Shown: one piece after another, positions 1 to 8,750 of the stretch
Position numbering within the stretch: position 1 is the first letter of the stretch
Layout of the letters: every line of letters starts with the position of its first letter
DNA from: Bacteroidales bacterium
Lineage (GTDB): Bacteria; Bacteroidota; Bacteroidia; Bacteroidales; JAADJA01
DNA: 33,885 nt
NCBI GenBank assembly: GCA_016933115.1
Contig: JAFGBL010000170.1
Location: forward strand, 1-33,885
Reading direction: 5' to 3'
The notes under the pieces: generated by a model
Told to the model about the DNA's origin: nothing
Database searches by the model: none
What the model saw: only the letters and a program-made list of their open reading frames with translations
Made by a program: the position numbers and the translations under genes

Positions 1-1698
1 AATTATGCCATTTTCATTGTTGATCAGGAAAAAAATGTTATCAACAAGCGGGGGTTAGTTTTTGCACAGGCTGACGACTGGCACACCGTAACTGTACCTG
101 TTGATGAAGGGCAATGGAATATGGTATCCGGAACCTGGGCCGCACTGATTGCTAATGTTAATTACATGCAACTGAGCCTTGAATTTTTTGATGGCAGCGA
201 AACGGTTTTTATGGACAACTTTTGCATCACAGATTTACCGCCAGTGGCTGATTTTGATTCCGATATAGTGACAATTTTACCTGGTAATGAAATAACTTTC
301 TTTGACCTCTCAATAAATGGCCCATCTTCATGGAGCTGGGACTTTGGTGACTCAGGAACATCCTCAGAGAAAAATCCTGTTCACACTTATAATTCTCCCG
401 GAATTTACGATGTAACCCTTACCGTTTACAATCATTTCGGTTCTGATATGATCACAAAAACAACCTTTATAGAAGTCCTTGATGATTCACAATGTACCCG
501 ATACGATGATAACTTCGATACCAGTCCGATAAGTACGGTCTGGAATTTCCGGAATGGTACCTGGTCGCTGTATTCGGGGTATTTGATACAAACATCAAAT
601 TACTATGTAAGTGGAAATTACCTGGGCGGTTGTTATGCAATAATTGGAAACCCTGTTTGGCAAGATTATATTATTAATTGTGATTTTAGATCGCTGACTG
701 ACAACGATGCTATCGGATTTGTTTTCAATTATCAGGATGAAGAGAATATGTATATGTTTTTGTGGAGGCTTGAAACCGCTGAAAGGAAATTAATCCGATG
801 GGAAAATGGAGTGGGAACCATACTGGTTGAAGATGCTGTTCCCTATACAACCAACCAATGGTACCACGCTGAAATAGCATCCATTGGTGGGAATATCTCC
901 GTTAAGATAAATGGAGATGAAATTTTCAACGTTATTGACAACACTTTTACCGACGGGAAAGTCGGGCTGTATTGTTGGGCCAACCCGCAAAGTCAATACG
1001 ACAACTTCCGGTTGGGCTGTGAGGGAGTAGAGATAGATTTGACTGCATTTTTAGAGGGATCTTTTGATGCAGGTACAATGTCAACCCAATTGAAAGTTAA
1101 TAATCTATTGCCACTCGGGCAACCCTATTCAGGTATTCCATGGAATTATGCAGGATTTGAAAACCTGGAATCGATTCCCGATGCCAGTATCTCTGATTGG
1201 GTTTTGATCGAGCTCAGGGATGCACCTGATGCAGCCTCTGCCCTGTCCTCAACCAAAGTCGGACAAAAAGCAGCTTTTATTTTAGATGACGGATCTGTTG
1301 TGGATTTGAACGGAAGCAGTCCGTTACGATTTTCGATCGATGTGCAGGACCAATTGTTTGCCGTGGTCCGGCACCGGAATCATTTGCCTGTGATGTCTGC
1401 TTCGCCGCTGAATCTTTCAGGAGGAATTTATCAATATGACTTTACTTCCGGAGCAGGACAGGCTTATGAAACCAATGCCCAGAAGGATCTCGGCGGAGGT
1501 ATATTCGGCCTGTATGCCGGAGATTTTAATGCAGACGGATCGATAAATGAAGATGATAAAACCGTCGATTGGATGGATAATGCAGGTTTAAGCGGCTACA
1601 TGCAAACCGATGGTAATCTGGACGGACAGGCCGATAACCTGGATAAAAATGATCAATGGCTTCAGAACCAACTAAAGAGTACACAGGTTCCCGAATGA
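1..1698 (+). CDS. Secreted PKD / lectin-like protein with shared C-terminal module (5' partial)
   Basis: The reading frame is open from base 1, so the start and any signal peptide lie outside the window; 565 residues are visible. Visible residues 1-78 look like the end of a jelly-roll carbohydrate-binding domain (pattern VFMDNFCIT). Residues 80-160 are a PKD domain with the hallmark SWDFGD and a following HTY. Residues 169-340 resemble a concanavalin/LamG-like fold that begins YDDNFD and ends YDNFRLGC. Residues 345-565 are the shared C-terminal module, with loops DFNADGSINEDD and DGNLDGQADNLD and the tail TQVPE. I see no catalytic motif. A role in binding glycans or other surface material is inferred from the domains only. 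The ATG at 121 is internal, because the domain continues upstream of it. Confidence 0.88.
   Translation, partial: NYAIFIVDQEKNVINKRGLVFAQADDWHTVTVPVDEGQWNMVSGTWAALIANVNYMQLSLEFFDGSETVFMDNFCITDLPPVADFDSDIVTILPGNEITFFDLSINGPSSWSWDFGDSGTSSEKNPVHTYNSPGIYDVTLTVYNHFGSDMITKTTFIEVLDDSQCTRYDDNFDTSPISTVWNFRNGTWSLYSGYLIQTSNYYVSGNYLGGCYAIIGNPVWQDYIINCDFRSLTDNDAIGFVFNYQDEENMYMFLWRLETAERKLIRWENGVGTILVEDAVPYTTNQWYHAEIASIGGNISVKINGDEIFNVIDNTFTDGKVGLYCWANPQSQYDNFRLGCEGVEIDLTAFLEGSFDAGTMSTQLKVNNLLPLGQPYSGIPWNYAGFENLESIPDASISDWVLIELRDAPDAASALSSTKVGQKAAFILDDGSVVDLNGSSPLRFSIDVQDQLFAVVRHRNHLPVMSASPLNLSGGIYQYDFTSGAGQAYETNAQKDLGGGIFGLYAGDFNADGSINEDDKTVDWMDNAGLSGYMQTDGNLDGQADNLDKNDQWLQNQLKSTQVPE
1033..1698 (+). repeat. 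Shared C-terminal module, copy 1
   Basis: Copy of about 221 residues starting IDLTAFLEGSF and containing PWNYAG, DWVLIELRDA and RHRNHLPVMSA, both calcium-type loops, and the final TQVPE. The second position of the usual LKVFLEG opening is altered here (LTAFLEG). Confidence 0.85.
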
Positions 1699-1710
1699 TT
1701 AGGTTGGATG

Positions 1711-2048
1711 TTAACGGCTAAAGCCTGTGTTGATCTGGATCCGGTTCACCGGGCTTCAGCCCGGTGAAATTATTAGATCAAAAAAAATCGGTTGCATGGC
1801 ATGTAACATGGATTATTCCGGAAATCTTTCAGGATTTGAGTCAATCTCCTGCTACGACGCATTTTTTAAAGCCAGAGAGAAAATTTGTACTATCAGAAAT
1901 TGTTTTTTGCATTACCGACTTTACTGAAAATATGGTTCACAACTGATTCGAGAGTTCCTATTAATTTTGGGATAACAAAAATAGATTTTGCAGCGGCCTT
2001 CAGGCCGGTTGATTTTTATTTACAATACCTTTTGGCTTTAGCCGTTAA
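1711..2048. repeat. Palindrome-rich intergenic element bounded by 15-bp perfect inverted repeats (REP/MITE-like)
   Basis: TTAACGGCTAAAGCC at 1711-1725 is the exact reverse complement of 2034-2048. Each end carries two hairpins: GGCTAAAGCC plus TTCACCGGGC-TTCA-GCCCGGTGAA (1745-1768) on the left, and GGCC-TTCA-GGCC (1995-2006, extendable by a C-G pair) plus GGCTTTAGCC on the right. The layout is therefore mirror-symmetric. The roughly 220 bp between holds only short overlapping ORFs with no recognisable protein. It fills most of the 406-bp gap between two secreted-protein genes. No transposase is present, so any mobility would have to be supplied in trans. Confidence 0.7.
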
Positions 2049-2062
2049 ATTTCCTATTTTTA
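2031..2062 (+). promoter_or_regulatory. Putative Bacteroidota promoter of the hydrolase gene
   Basis: TTTG at 2031-2034, 20 bp, then TATTTTTA at 2055-2062. This fits the Bacteroidota TTTG / TAnnTTTG pattern with one mismatch in the -7 box. The -33 box begins 3 bases before the right terminal repeat of the upstream palindromic element and runs into its first base. Confidence 0.4.
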
Positions 2063-2104
2063 CGATCCGTTTTTCGCTAATTACACATTAAAAAACTAAT
2101 CATA

Positions 2105-3691
2105 ATGAAACGATATCTACTTCATCTGTTGCTGGCAATCAACAGTTTGCTGCCCATCATATCATACCCACAAGCCTGGAATATTGGCAACACGTCAATC
2201 ACTTTTTCCGATCCTGACCGAAGCAACCGCTCTATACCAACTCAAATATTTTATCCGGCCAACACAGGCGGAACCAATGTGCCGGTGGCAGACGGCCAAT
2301 TCCAGGTGATCGTATTCGGACATGGATTTGTGATGGTCTATTCGGCTTACCAGTTTCTTTGGGAAACATTGGTGCCGCTGGGTTACATTGTCGCACTACC
2401 TACTACCGAAGGCAGCTTGTCGCCCGATCATCTGTCGCTGGGTTTGGATTTAAGGTTCCTGGTCAATAAACTGAAATCAGAAGGAGAAAATCCGTCATCA
2501 ATCTTTAATGGTCACATTGCTGATAGCGCTGCCATCATGGGGCATTCCATGGGAGGCGGAGCCGCTTTCCTGGCAGTCGAAAATTTTGACGGTGTCAGTG
2601 CAATGATCACGTTTGCCGCTGCAGAGACCAATCCATCGGCCATACAGGCGGCACAGAATATTTCGGTGCCCACGCTGGTTTTTTCAGGAAGCAATGATTG
2701 CGTTACGCCGCCACCCGACCACCAGATACCGATGTATAACAACCTGGCAAGCCCCTGCAAAACTTTCATCTCCATTACCGGTGGCGGACATTGTTATTTT
2801 GCCGATTACAATTTCAACTGCGCATTCGGGGAAGCCTTCTGCAGCCCCTCTCCCAGCATTTCAAGGGATCAGCAACATAATATCATTCTAAGTCATCTGA
2901 TCCACTACCTGGATTTCCAACTCAAAGGCGATCAGCTATCCTGGATCACTTTCAATAACCTGCTGAACAACCCTTCGGGGATCACATCCAACCAGGAGTG
3001 CAACATCAACTTACTGGATCTAAAGGTTTTCCTGGAAGGCCCATTCAACGGAACCGGAATGAATACCGATTTAACCAATAATCCTGAGCTTGTCGAAGGA
3101 TTCCCGATCAACCAACCCTATCATTCTGCGCCCTGGAACTATCCTGGAACTGAATCAATTACAGCCAAACCAACCGGGCTGGTCGACTGGGTATTGATAG
3201 AGCTACGCGATGCACCGGATGCTGCTTCGGCAAATAGTTCAACCATTGTACAAAGAAAGGCAACCCTACTTTTTCAGGACGGAACGATTAAAGGAATTGA
3301 TCAGCAGCCTTACCTGCTCATTGATGCTGAAATCTCGAATAACCTGTTCGTGGTGATCCGCCACCGAAACCATTTGCCTGTTTTATCGGCTCAACCACTA
3401 ACCGGTGTTGATGGCCTTTTTTCATTTGATTTCACTTCCGAATTGGATAATATTTATGGTGGTGAAAATGCAATTACACAACTTTCCGGTGGTTACCTGG
3501 GTATGGTTGCCGGTGACCTGGACGCCAATGGTGAAATCAACCAGGACGACAAGGATTTTCTCTGGTCACAAAATGCCGGTTCAACCGGTTACTTACAAAG
3601 CGACACTAACCTGGACGGGCAGGCGGACAACCCCGACAAAAACGAATTTTGGCTCCTCAACAAAAACAAAACCCAGCAATTTCCTGAATAA
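2105..3691 (+). CDS. Secreted alpha/beta hydrolase with shared C-terminal module
   Basis: 528 aa. Residues 1-24 form a signal peptide (basic start, LLHLLLAINSLLPII core). Residues 25-290 are an alpha/beta hydrolase of the type loosely related to chlorophyllase, dienelactone and PAF-acetylhydrolase-like esterases. Visible features are the opening DPDRSNRSIPTQIFYPA, the oxyanion segment VFGHGF, the nucleophile elbow GHSMGG (Ser148), Asp198 in SGSNDC and His229 in GGGHCYF, a complete catalytic triad. Residues 305-528 are the shared module, ending QQFPE. The enzyme should cleave an ester outside the cell or at its surface; the substrate cannot be read from the sequence. Bacteroidota polyester hydrolases carry a similar GHSMGG elbow, but I do not assign that activity. 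Confidence 0.9.
   Translation: MKRYLLHLLLAINSLLPIISYPQAWNIGNTSITFSDPDRSNRSIPTQIFYPANTGGTNVPVADGQFQVIVFGHGFVMVYSAYQFLWETLVPLGYIVALPTTEGSLSPDHLSLGLDLRFLVNKLKSEGENPSSIFNGHIADSAAIMGHSMGGGAAFLAVENFDGVSAMITFAAAETNPSAIQAAQNISVPTLVFSGSNDCVTPPPDHQIPMYNNLASPCKTFISITGGGHCYFADYNFNCAFGEAFCSPSPSISRDQQHNIILSHLIHYLDFQLKGDQLSWITFNNLLNNPSGITSNQECNINLLDLKVFLEGPFNGTGMNTDLTNNPELVEGFPINQPYHSAPWNYPGTESITAKPTGLVDWVLIELRDAPDAASANSSTIVQRKATLLFQDGTIKGIDQQPYLLIDAEISNNLFVVIRHRNHLPVLSAQPLTGVDGLFSFDFTSELDNIYGGENAITQLSGGYLGMVAGDLDANGEINQDDKDFLWSQNAGSTGYLQSDTNLDGQADNPDKNEFWLLNKNKTQQFPE
3017..3691 (+). repeat. Shared C-terminal module, copy 2
   Basis: About 224 residues from DLKVFLEGPFNG to QQFPE. Its loops are DLDANGEINQDD and DTNLDGQADNPD. 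A small insertion (NNPELVEGF) lies between the MNTDLT segment and the QPY-PWNY segment. Confidence 0.87.
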
Positions 3692-3724
3692 TTCATAGTA
3701 ACCTTAGCCGGATTGGTCGCTATA

Positions 3725-3756
3725 TTTTAATATTTCAATTACACTCTTTATATTTG
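3725..3756 (+). promoter_or_regulatory. Putative promoter of the sensor-kinase operon
   Basis: TATATTTG at 3749-3756 matches the Bacteroidota -7 consensus TAnnTTTG exactly. The expected -33 position (3725-3728) reads TTTT rather than TTTG. It lies 48 bp upstream of the start codon. Confidence 0.5.
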
Positions 3757-3804
3757 CGGTCATAATTCCTTAGGAAAGGATCACAATTATTAACAAGAGG
3801 TTAT

Positions 3805-6800
3805 TTGCGTTTCTTTACACATAAAAGTATTTTGTTTCTTGTGCTGATCCCGTTAGCCCTGTGCGGGCAGCATTTTACCTGTTACGACAAACTGGATGCT
3901 GCTGACGGGCTTTCGCAAAGTACCGTAAATTGTATACTTCAGGACCGTGACGGGTTGATTTGGTTCGGGACGCAAGATGGCCTCAACGTTTACGATGGAA
4001 TTCAATTTTATCAATACCAGAATATCCCTTCCGACCCCAATAGTCTTTCGAACAATTACATATTATCGCTGTGTGAAGACAGCCTGGGCAACATTTGGGC
4101 CGGAACCATGAGTGGTGGATTGAATTGCCTGGATAAAAAAACGGGACAATTCCAGGTTTTTTTGCACGATCCGGAAGATAATACCGGGATATCCAACAAC
4201 AATATCTGGGCATTGGCGGTTGACAACTGTAATAATATTTTTGCAGGTACCAGCAAGGGCTTGAATATATATTCAATTGATGCAAAAAAATTCATTGTAC
4301 TGAACCACCAAAAGGATAATCCTTTTTCCATCCCATCAGATTTTGTTGTAAGCGTTCATATTGATGCAATAGGGGAAATTTGGGTAGGAACCAGCAACGG
4401 CCTGGCTCAATACATAAACAACAATAAAACTTTCAAGAGAATTTCAGGCTCTGATGAGACAGGAAAGGGAATCATTGTATGGTCAATTCGCGAAAGTTAT
4501 AAAGGCGTGATTTTAATGGCCACAAATAATGGGTTATTCACTTATGATGACGAAACAGGAATAATCACTCAATTGCCAAATAACTACAGCATCGGGCAAT
4601 ATACCTTTTGGTCGGCTATGCCTTTAAATGATGGGCTGATCCTGTCAGGAACCCGGGAAGGAATCAGGTTTTACAATGTGGAAAGCGGGAAGTTTGAAAA
4701 ATCTTGTATGGGGTTCGATCAGGACCGATTCGAAGTCAACTCCAACGTCTGGTGTTTTCTGCCCGACCGTTCAGGTTTTATTTGGGCCGGAACCGATGAG
4801 GGTTTGCTTAAAATAAGCACCGAAGAAAAACCATTTCAAACCATCAACGCTGAAGAAAACAGCCATCCAAAACTTTCAGAAAAATCCGTGAATTCAATCC
4901 TGGAAGATCAGGAAGGCAACCTGTGGGTTGGAACCGAAGGAGGGGGATTGAACTTGCTTAAACGGGGCGATGCATATTTCACAGTTTATAAAAGTGGGGA
5001 TGGAACCAAAAACAAAATTGCCGGCGATTATATCTGGTCATTACTGGAGGATTCTGACAATAACATCTGGATTGGAACTTATGGAGAAGGGATTAGCGTA
5101 TTAAATAAAGAAACTGGCATAATAAAACACTTCCAGCATGAAACCCTTGCAAATGACTGGCTTTCGAATAGCCGTATCCTGGCCATGTTAGAGGACAAAA
5201 ACGGAGATATCTGGATCGGAACACGGGGTGGCGGGTTGAACCGCTATCTGAAAGATACAGGCAAATTTGAAGTTTATATGAATAACCCTGAAGACAGTGA
5301 GAGCATTGCTTCAAATACCGTTTTATCCCTTGCTGAAGATGCCGACGGCTTTATTTGGGTGGGAACTTTTGAAGGCGGATTGTGCAAAATGGATCTAACA
5401 AAGAAAACATTTCAAACCTGGGCCAATTTGCCCAATGATCCGGCCAGCCTGTCGAATAACAATGTTTGGGTGATCTGGTTCGACAGCAGGAACCGCATGT
5501 GGCTGGGAACACAAGGTGGTTTGAACCTGGTAGAAAACACGCACAATCGGATGATGTTCAGCCACATCAACAAAAATCATGGGCTGCCAAGTAATGTGAT
5601 ATTCGGTCTGGCCGAAGATTCACGAGGAAATATCTGGATGAGCACCTTTAATGGCATTGCCATGCTGAATGATTCGATTCTGAAGCAAATAGATGATCTT
5701 TCAGGATATTCGCACGATCCGTTTATTCCGCTGTTTACCAACTTCGATGAAAGTTTCGGTCTGCAGGGAAAAGAATTCAACCAGGGCGCCCATTTTCAAT
5801 CGGCCAATGGGACAATCTATTTCGGAGGCGCCGGAGGTTATAATAAATTTCACCCCGATAGCATCCGTTTGCAGGATTTCGATCCACCCGTTATAATTTC
5901 AGAATTTAAAATTTTCAATCGTGAAGTAGAAGTTTTTATAGATAGGAATTCGAATGAACCATCGGAGGAACAAATCATCAAACGCAATGACCGGTATTAC
6001 CTGCCAAAAAAGATTTCCTACATAAATAAACTAACCTTAACTTATCGCGAACGCGTTTTTTCCTTCTCCTTTGCTTCATTGGATTACACCCAACCTAAAA
6101 AAAACAATTTCGCTTACATCATGCAGGGTTTCGAAGACCAATGGAACCATGTGGGAAATAGGAATATGGCCACCTATACCAATCTGTCGCCCGGGAAATA
6201 TATGTTTCGGGTGCGTGGTACCAATTCATCGGGTATTTGGAGTAAAAATGAAGCCAGCCTTGAAATCACCATTCTCCCGCCCTTCTGGAAAACCATATGG
6301 TTTATTGTCGCAGTTGTCATTTTTATAATTCTCACCACCATTCTGGTTGTTCGCAGGATCATCATCAACCAAAAGAAAAAAGCGGTGGAAGAGATGGATA
6401 AAATGGAACTTCAACTCAAAACAATCAAAAATCAGATCGATCCCCATTTTGCCTTTAATGCAATGAACATGATCGGATCCCTTGTTTATAAAGGCGACCC
6501 CGATATCGTTTATGACTATTTTACCCGATTTGCCCAATTGATGCGAAGCACTTTGAAAGACAGCGAAAAAATCTCACGAAGCATCAGGGAGGAGTTGGAA
6601 TTCGTGGAAAACTACCTGGCCATCCAAAAAACCCGGTTCAAGGAGAAATTTGAATATTCAATCAAAGTCAGTCCGGAAGTGGACCAGGAAATCCAGATTC
6701 CAAAAATGATCGTGCAAACCCATGTGGAAAATGCCATCAAGCATGGATTGATGAATAAAAAAACAAAAGGGCACCTTGAAATTTCGATTGAACAAAGTAT

Positions 6801-7029
6801 TGATAAATTGTATTTTAATATCGTTGATGACGGTATCGGAAGGGAGGAAGCCGCTAAACAGAATACACCCGGTACAAAAAAGGGGTTATCCATAACCGAT
6901 AAGATATTTTCACTGTATAAGAAGTTATTCGATTACGATATTTCGCAGGAGATCGTCGACCTGAAGGATATTGATGGAAAAGCATTAGGAACAAAAATCC
7001 TTATTACGATCGATCTCGGAAAAAAATGA
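3805..7029 (+). CDS. Beta-propeller sensor histidine kinase (LytS/YehU type)
   Basis: 1074 aa. An N-terminal signal/anchor (FLVLIPLALCGQ) leads into a long periplasmic sensor of two-component-regulator propeller repeats, roughly residues 25-640, with recurring DxxGxIWxGT strands. A Y_Y_Y-type domain follows (about 720-815, FSFASLDYTQP and YMFRVRGTNSSGIWS). One membrane helix is at about 830-855. The cytoplasmic kinase has the phospho-acceptor region DPHFAFNAMN with His881, then HVENAIKHGL and DDGIGRE of the ATPase domain. The start is TTG at 3805, preceded by AAGAGG; this start gives a normal signal peptide. The response regulator follows 4 nt after the stop, so the two form an operon. Known relatives of this shape sense extracellular glycans or their breakdown products; the ligand here is unknown. 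Confidence 0.93.
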   Translation: MRFFTHKSILFLVLIPLALCGQHFTCYDKLDAADGLSQSTVNCILQDRDGLIWFGTQDGLNVYDGIQFYQYQNIPSDPNSLSNNYILSLCEDSLGNIWAGTMSGGLNCLDKKTGQFQVFLHDPEDNTGISNNNIWALAVDNCNNIFAGTSKGLNIYSIDAKKFIVLNHQKDNPFSIPSDFVVSVHIDAIGEIWVGTSNGLAQYINNNKTFKRISGSDETGKGIIVWSIRESYKGVILMATNNGLFTYDDETGIITQLPNNYSIGQYTFWSAMPLNDGLILSGTREGIRFYNVESGKFEKSCMGFDQDRFEVNSNVWCFLPDRSGFIWAGTDEGLLKISTEEKPFQTINAEENSHPKLSEKSVNSILEDQEGNLWVGTEGGGLNLLKRGDAYFTVYKSGDGTKNKIAGDYIWSLLEDSDNNIWIGTYGEGISVLNKETGIIKHFQHETLANDWLSNSRILAMLEDKNGDIWIGTRGGGLNRYLKDTGKFEVYMNNPEDSESIASNTVLSLAEDADGFIWVGTFEGGLCKMDLTKKTFQTWANLPNDPASLSNNNVWVIWFDSRNRMWLGTQGGLNLVENTHNRMMFSHINKNHGLPSNVIFGLAEDSRGNIWMSTFNGIAMLNDSILKQIDDLSGYSHDPFIPLFTNFDESFGLQGKEFNQGAHFQSANGTIYFGGAGGYNKFHPDSIRLQDFDPPVIISEFKIFNREVEVFIDRNSNEPSEEQIIKRNDRYYLPKKISYINKLTLTYRERVFSFSFASLDYTQPKKNNFAYIMQGFEDQWNHVGNRNMATYTNLSPGKYMFRVRGTNSSGIWSKNEASLEITILPPFWKTIWFIVAVVIFIILTTILVVRRIIINQKKKAVEEMDKMELQLKTIKNQIDPHFAFNAMNMIGSLVYKGDPDIVYDYFTRFAQLMRSTLKDSEKISRSIREELEFVENYLAIQKTRFKEKFEYSIKVSPEVDQEIQIPKMIVQTHVENAIKHGLMNKKTKGHLEISIEQSIDKLYFNIVDDGIGREEAAKQNTPGTKKGLSITDKIFSLYKKLFDYDISQEIVDLKDIDGKALGTKILITIDLGKK

Positions 7030-7033
7030 AACT

Positions 7034-7786
7034 ATGGAAATCAGGGTAGTGATCATCGATGACGAAGAGGAAGCAAGGGACGTGATGGATAGATTGCTTC
7101 ACAGGCTGGGTGGCATTAACATTGCCGGGAAGGCAGCCAATGTGGATGAGGGTCTGGACCTGATCCTTAGTGAACAACCCGATATCGTTTTTCTGGATAT
7201 TCAAATGCCAGGAAAGGACGGTTTTGAACTGGTGAAAAAACTCAGGGATTACAACCTGACCGCAACGATCGTTTTTACCACCGCCCACATCGAATATGCC
7301 GTTAACGCCATGAAGGTGGCAGCTTTCGACTATCTGCTCAAACCCGTTGTTTTTGAAGTATTGAAAGAAACCGTTCAACGTTTCAGGTGCCAGCGAAGCC
7401 AGCAATTAAATGCCAAAGTAGATGTGCTGCTGGATGCCTTATACAAACCAGAAAAAATTTGTTTCAATACCCGAACCGGGTACATTTATATTGCTCCGGA
7501 AGATATCATTTACTGTCAGGCGGATGTGAACTACACTGAGATCTATTTCGGCAAGGAAAGAAAAGAGGTAGTCACCGTTAACATCGGGAAGGTAAACGAA
7601 TTGCTCGATCTCCACAAGTTTTACCGCATCAGCCGGTCGCACCTGATCAATACCAAATACCTGGCAAAGGCCGACCGTCGAAGCAAATCATGTGAACTAT
7701 TAAAAAATGAGGAAAAATTCACGATCCCGGCACCATCAAAACAAATCAGGTTGATGGAGGCATATTTATCTTCCGGTAAAAATTGA
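7034..7786 (+). CDS. LytTR-family response regulator
   Basis: 250 aa. Residues 1-118 are a receiver domain with the acidic pair Asp9-Asp10, phospho-acceptor Asp55 (IVFLDIQMPG), the TT of VFTTAH and the conserved Lys-Pro in DYLLKP. Residues 145-245 are a LytTR DNA-binding domain (IIYCQADVNYTEIYF, then FYRISRSHLINTKYL). It is encoded directly after the propeller kinase and is its obvious partner. LytTR proteins bind paired direct repeats; I could not find a convincing pair upstream of the genes just downstream of it. Confidence 0.95.
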   Translation: MEIRVVIIDDEEEARDVMDRLLHRLGGINIAGKAANVDEGLDLILSEQPDIVFLDIQMPGKDGFELVKKLRDYNLTATIVFTTAHIEYAVNAMKVAAFDYLLKPVVFEVLKETVQRFRCQRSQQLNAKVDVLLDALYKPEKICFNTRTGYIYIAPEDIIYCQADVNYTEIYFGKERKEVVTVNIGKVNELLDLHKFYRISRSHLINTKYLAKADRRSKSCELLKNEEKFTIPAPSKQIRLMEAYLSSGKN

Positions 7787-7833
7787 TATTCGGCTAATTA
7801 TCGTATATTGGTTGAAATTTTTAAAGTTTATCC

Positions 7834-8448
7834 ATGCTTCTTACTCTTGAGATACGTTGGTTCGGAAAGGGGAATATCCCCGAAACGCTTCAACTCTGGT
7901 TCAGAAAACTTGAAGGAGATATATCAGATCAACAAGTCCGCACCGACTTTTATCTTCACATGAATGACAATGACGATTTGGGGATAAAAGTGCGTGAAGG
8001 GAAGATCGAGATCAAAAAACGCAACCAAAATTTTGGGAAATTAAGGCTTGATTCAGGACTGGCTGGGATCCTGGAAGGTTGGGAAAAATGGGGATTCAAT
8101 ATTGCAGAAAATTCGAGTGATTATGAAAATAATTCTGATCCCAAAAGTTGGATAGCAGTCAGGAAGCAGCGCCTTTTAAGAAAATACAACCTTACCGGCC
8201 ATACCATCCGCCCCATCTCACCCGAGGCGATTGTTAGCGAAGCCTTTAACCTGGAATTATCGCACATTGAATTGATGGGCCAAACCTGCTGGAGCCTGAA
8301 CCTGGAGGCCTACGGCGGAAATAAATTAAATCAGGAGGAGTTCAAACGAACAAGCAATTACCTCTTTCAGAATATTCCGGTTGTTCAAGTGAACAACGCA
8401 ATAAGCTGTGGGTACCCGCAATGGATTAACGAAATTTCTAACAGGTAA
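7834..8448 (+). CDS. Uncharacterised cytoplasmic protein
   Basis: 204 aa, with no signal peptide and no membrane segment. It opens LTLEIRWFGKGNIPETLQLWF, followed by alternating strands with many charged residues (VREGKIEIKKRNQNFGKLRL) and a C-terminal part with TCWSLNLEAYGG. The layout of strands rich in E, K and R suggests a CYTH-like tunnel fold, but I do not see the ExExK signature and do not assign it. It starts 47 bp after the response regulator with no clear promoter of its own, so it may be read from the same transcript. Composition and length argue for a real gene. It is the only non-secreted, non-regulatory protein in the window. Confidence 0.72.
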   Translation: MLLTLEIRWFGKGNIPETLQLWFRKLEGDISDQQVRTDFYLHMNDNDDLGIKVREGKIEIKKRNQNFGKLRLDSGLAGILEGWEKWGFNIAENSSDYENNSDPKSWIAVRKQRLLRKYNLTGHTIRPISPEAIVSEAFNLELSHIELMGQTCWSLNLEAYGGNKLNQEEFKRTSNYLFQNIPVVQVNNAISCGYPQWINEISNR

Positions 8449-8529
8449 TCATTCCTATTTTCTTTTCTCATTATTTATTGGCATTTCGTCACACATTTTA
8501 GTCAATTCCTTCAATAAGTCAGGGCGGGC

Positions 8530-8561
8530 TTGGAATTCAGGTATTCTGGTGGGTATTTTTG
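8530..8561 (+). promoter_or_regulatory. Putative promoter upstream of the small ORF and secreted-protein genes
   Basis: TTG at 8530-8532, 21 bp, then TATTTTTG at 8554-8561, an exact TAnnTTTG match. Transcription from it would cover the 8601, 8751 and 9365 reading frames. The rest of the 302-bp gap from 8449 to 8750 shows no other clear signal. Confidence 0.5.
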
Positions 8562-8600
8562 CATGTTTCCAAAACGATTATTAACAAAAAAAAAGATGTT

Positions 8601-8738
8601 ATGAAATGTTTATTAGCGGTTTATAATAGGATAAACGAGCAGTACCTCATTTCATTTGAAGCCGAATGGAATGCCACCGGACATGGCCAATGGCGGTCGA
8701 ATATTGATGGGATACTGGATGACCAGGGTGTTTGGTAA
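8601..8738 (+). CDS. Possible 45-aa leader ORF or gene remnant
   Basis: ATG at 8601 opens 45 codons ending at a TAA at 8736-8738, 12 bp before the next gene. The C-terminal half (SFEAEWNATGHGQW) has the look of secreted beta-strand protein, but there is no signal peptide. It lies 39 bp downstream of a good promoter box. It could be a short translated leader, the remnant of a decayed gene, or chance. I recognise no family. Confidence 0.25.
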   Translation: MKCLLAVYNRINEQYLISFEAEWNATGHGQWRSNIDGILDDQGVW

Positions 8739-8750
8739 AAACTTAATGGG

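Noticed and set aside
1727-2091. Three overlapping ORFs of 60-68 codons in the gap between the first two genes
   Set aside because: They overlap one another in different frames, run through the hairpins of the palindromic element, and show no protein pattern.
2105-3691. Calling the hydrolase a PET or polyester hydrolase
   Set aside because: The GHSMGG elbow and triad are common to many esterase families; substrate cannot be read from these motifs.
3684-3696. CTGAATAATTCAT as a further LytTR site before the first kinase
   Set aside because: It is a single copy with no partner 21 bp away, and it overlaps the hydrolase stop codon.
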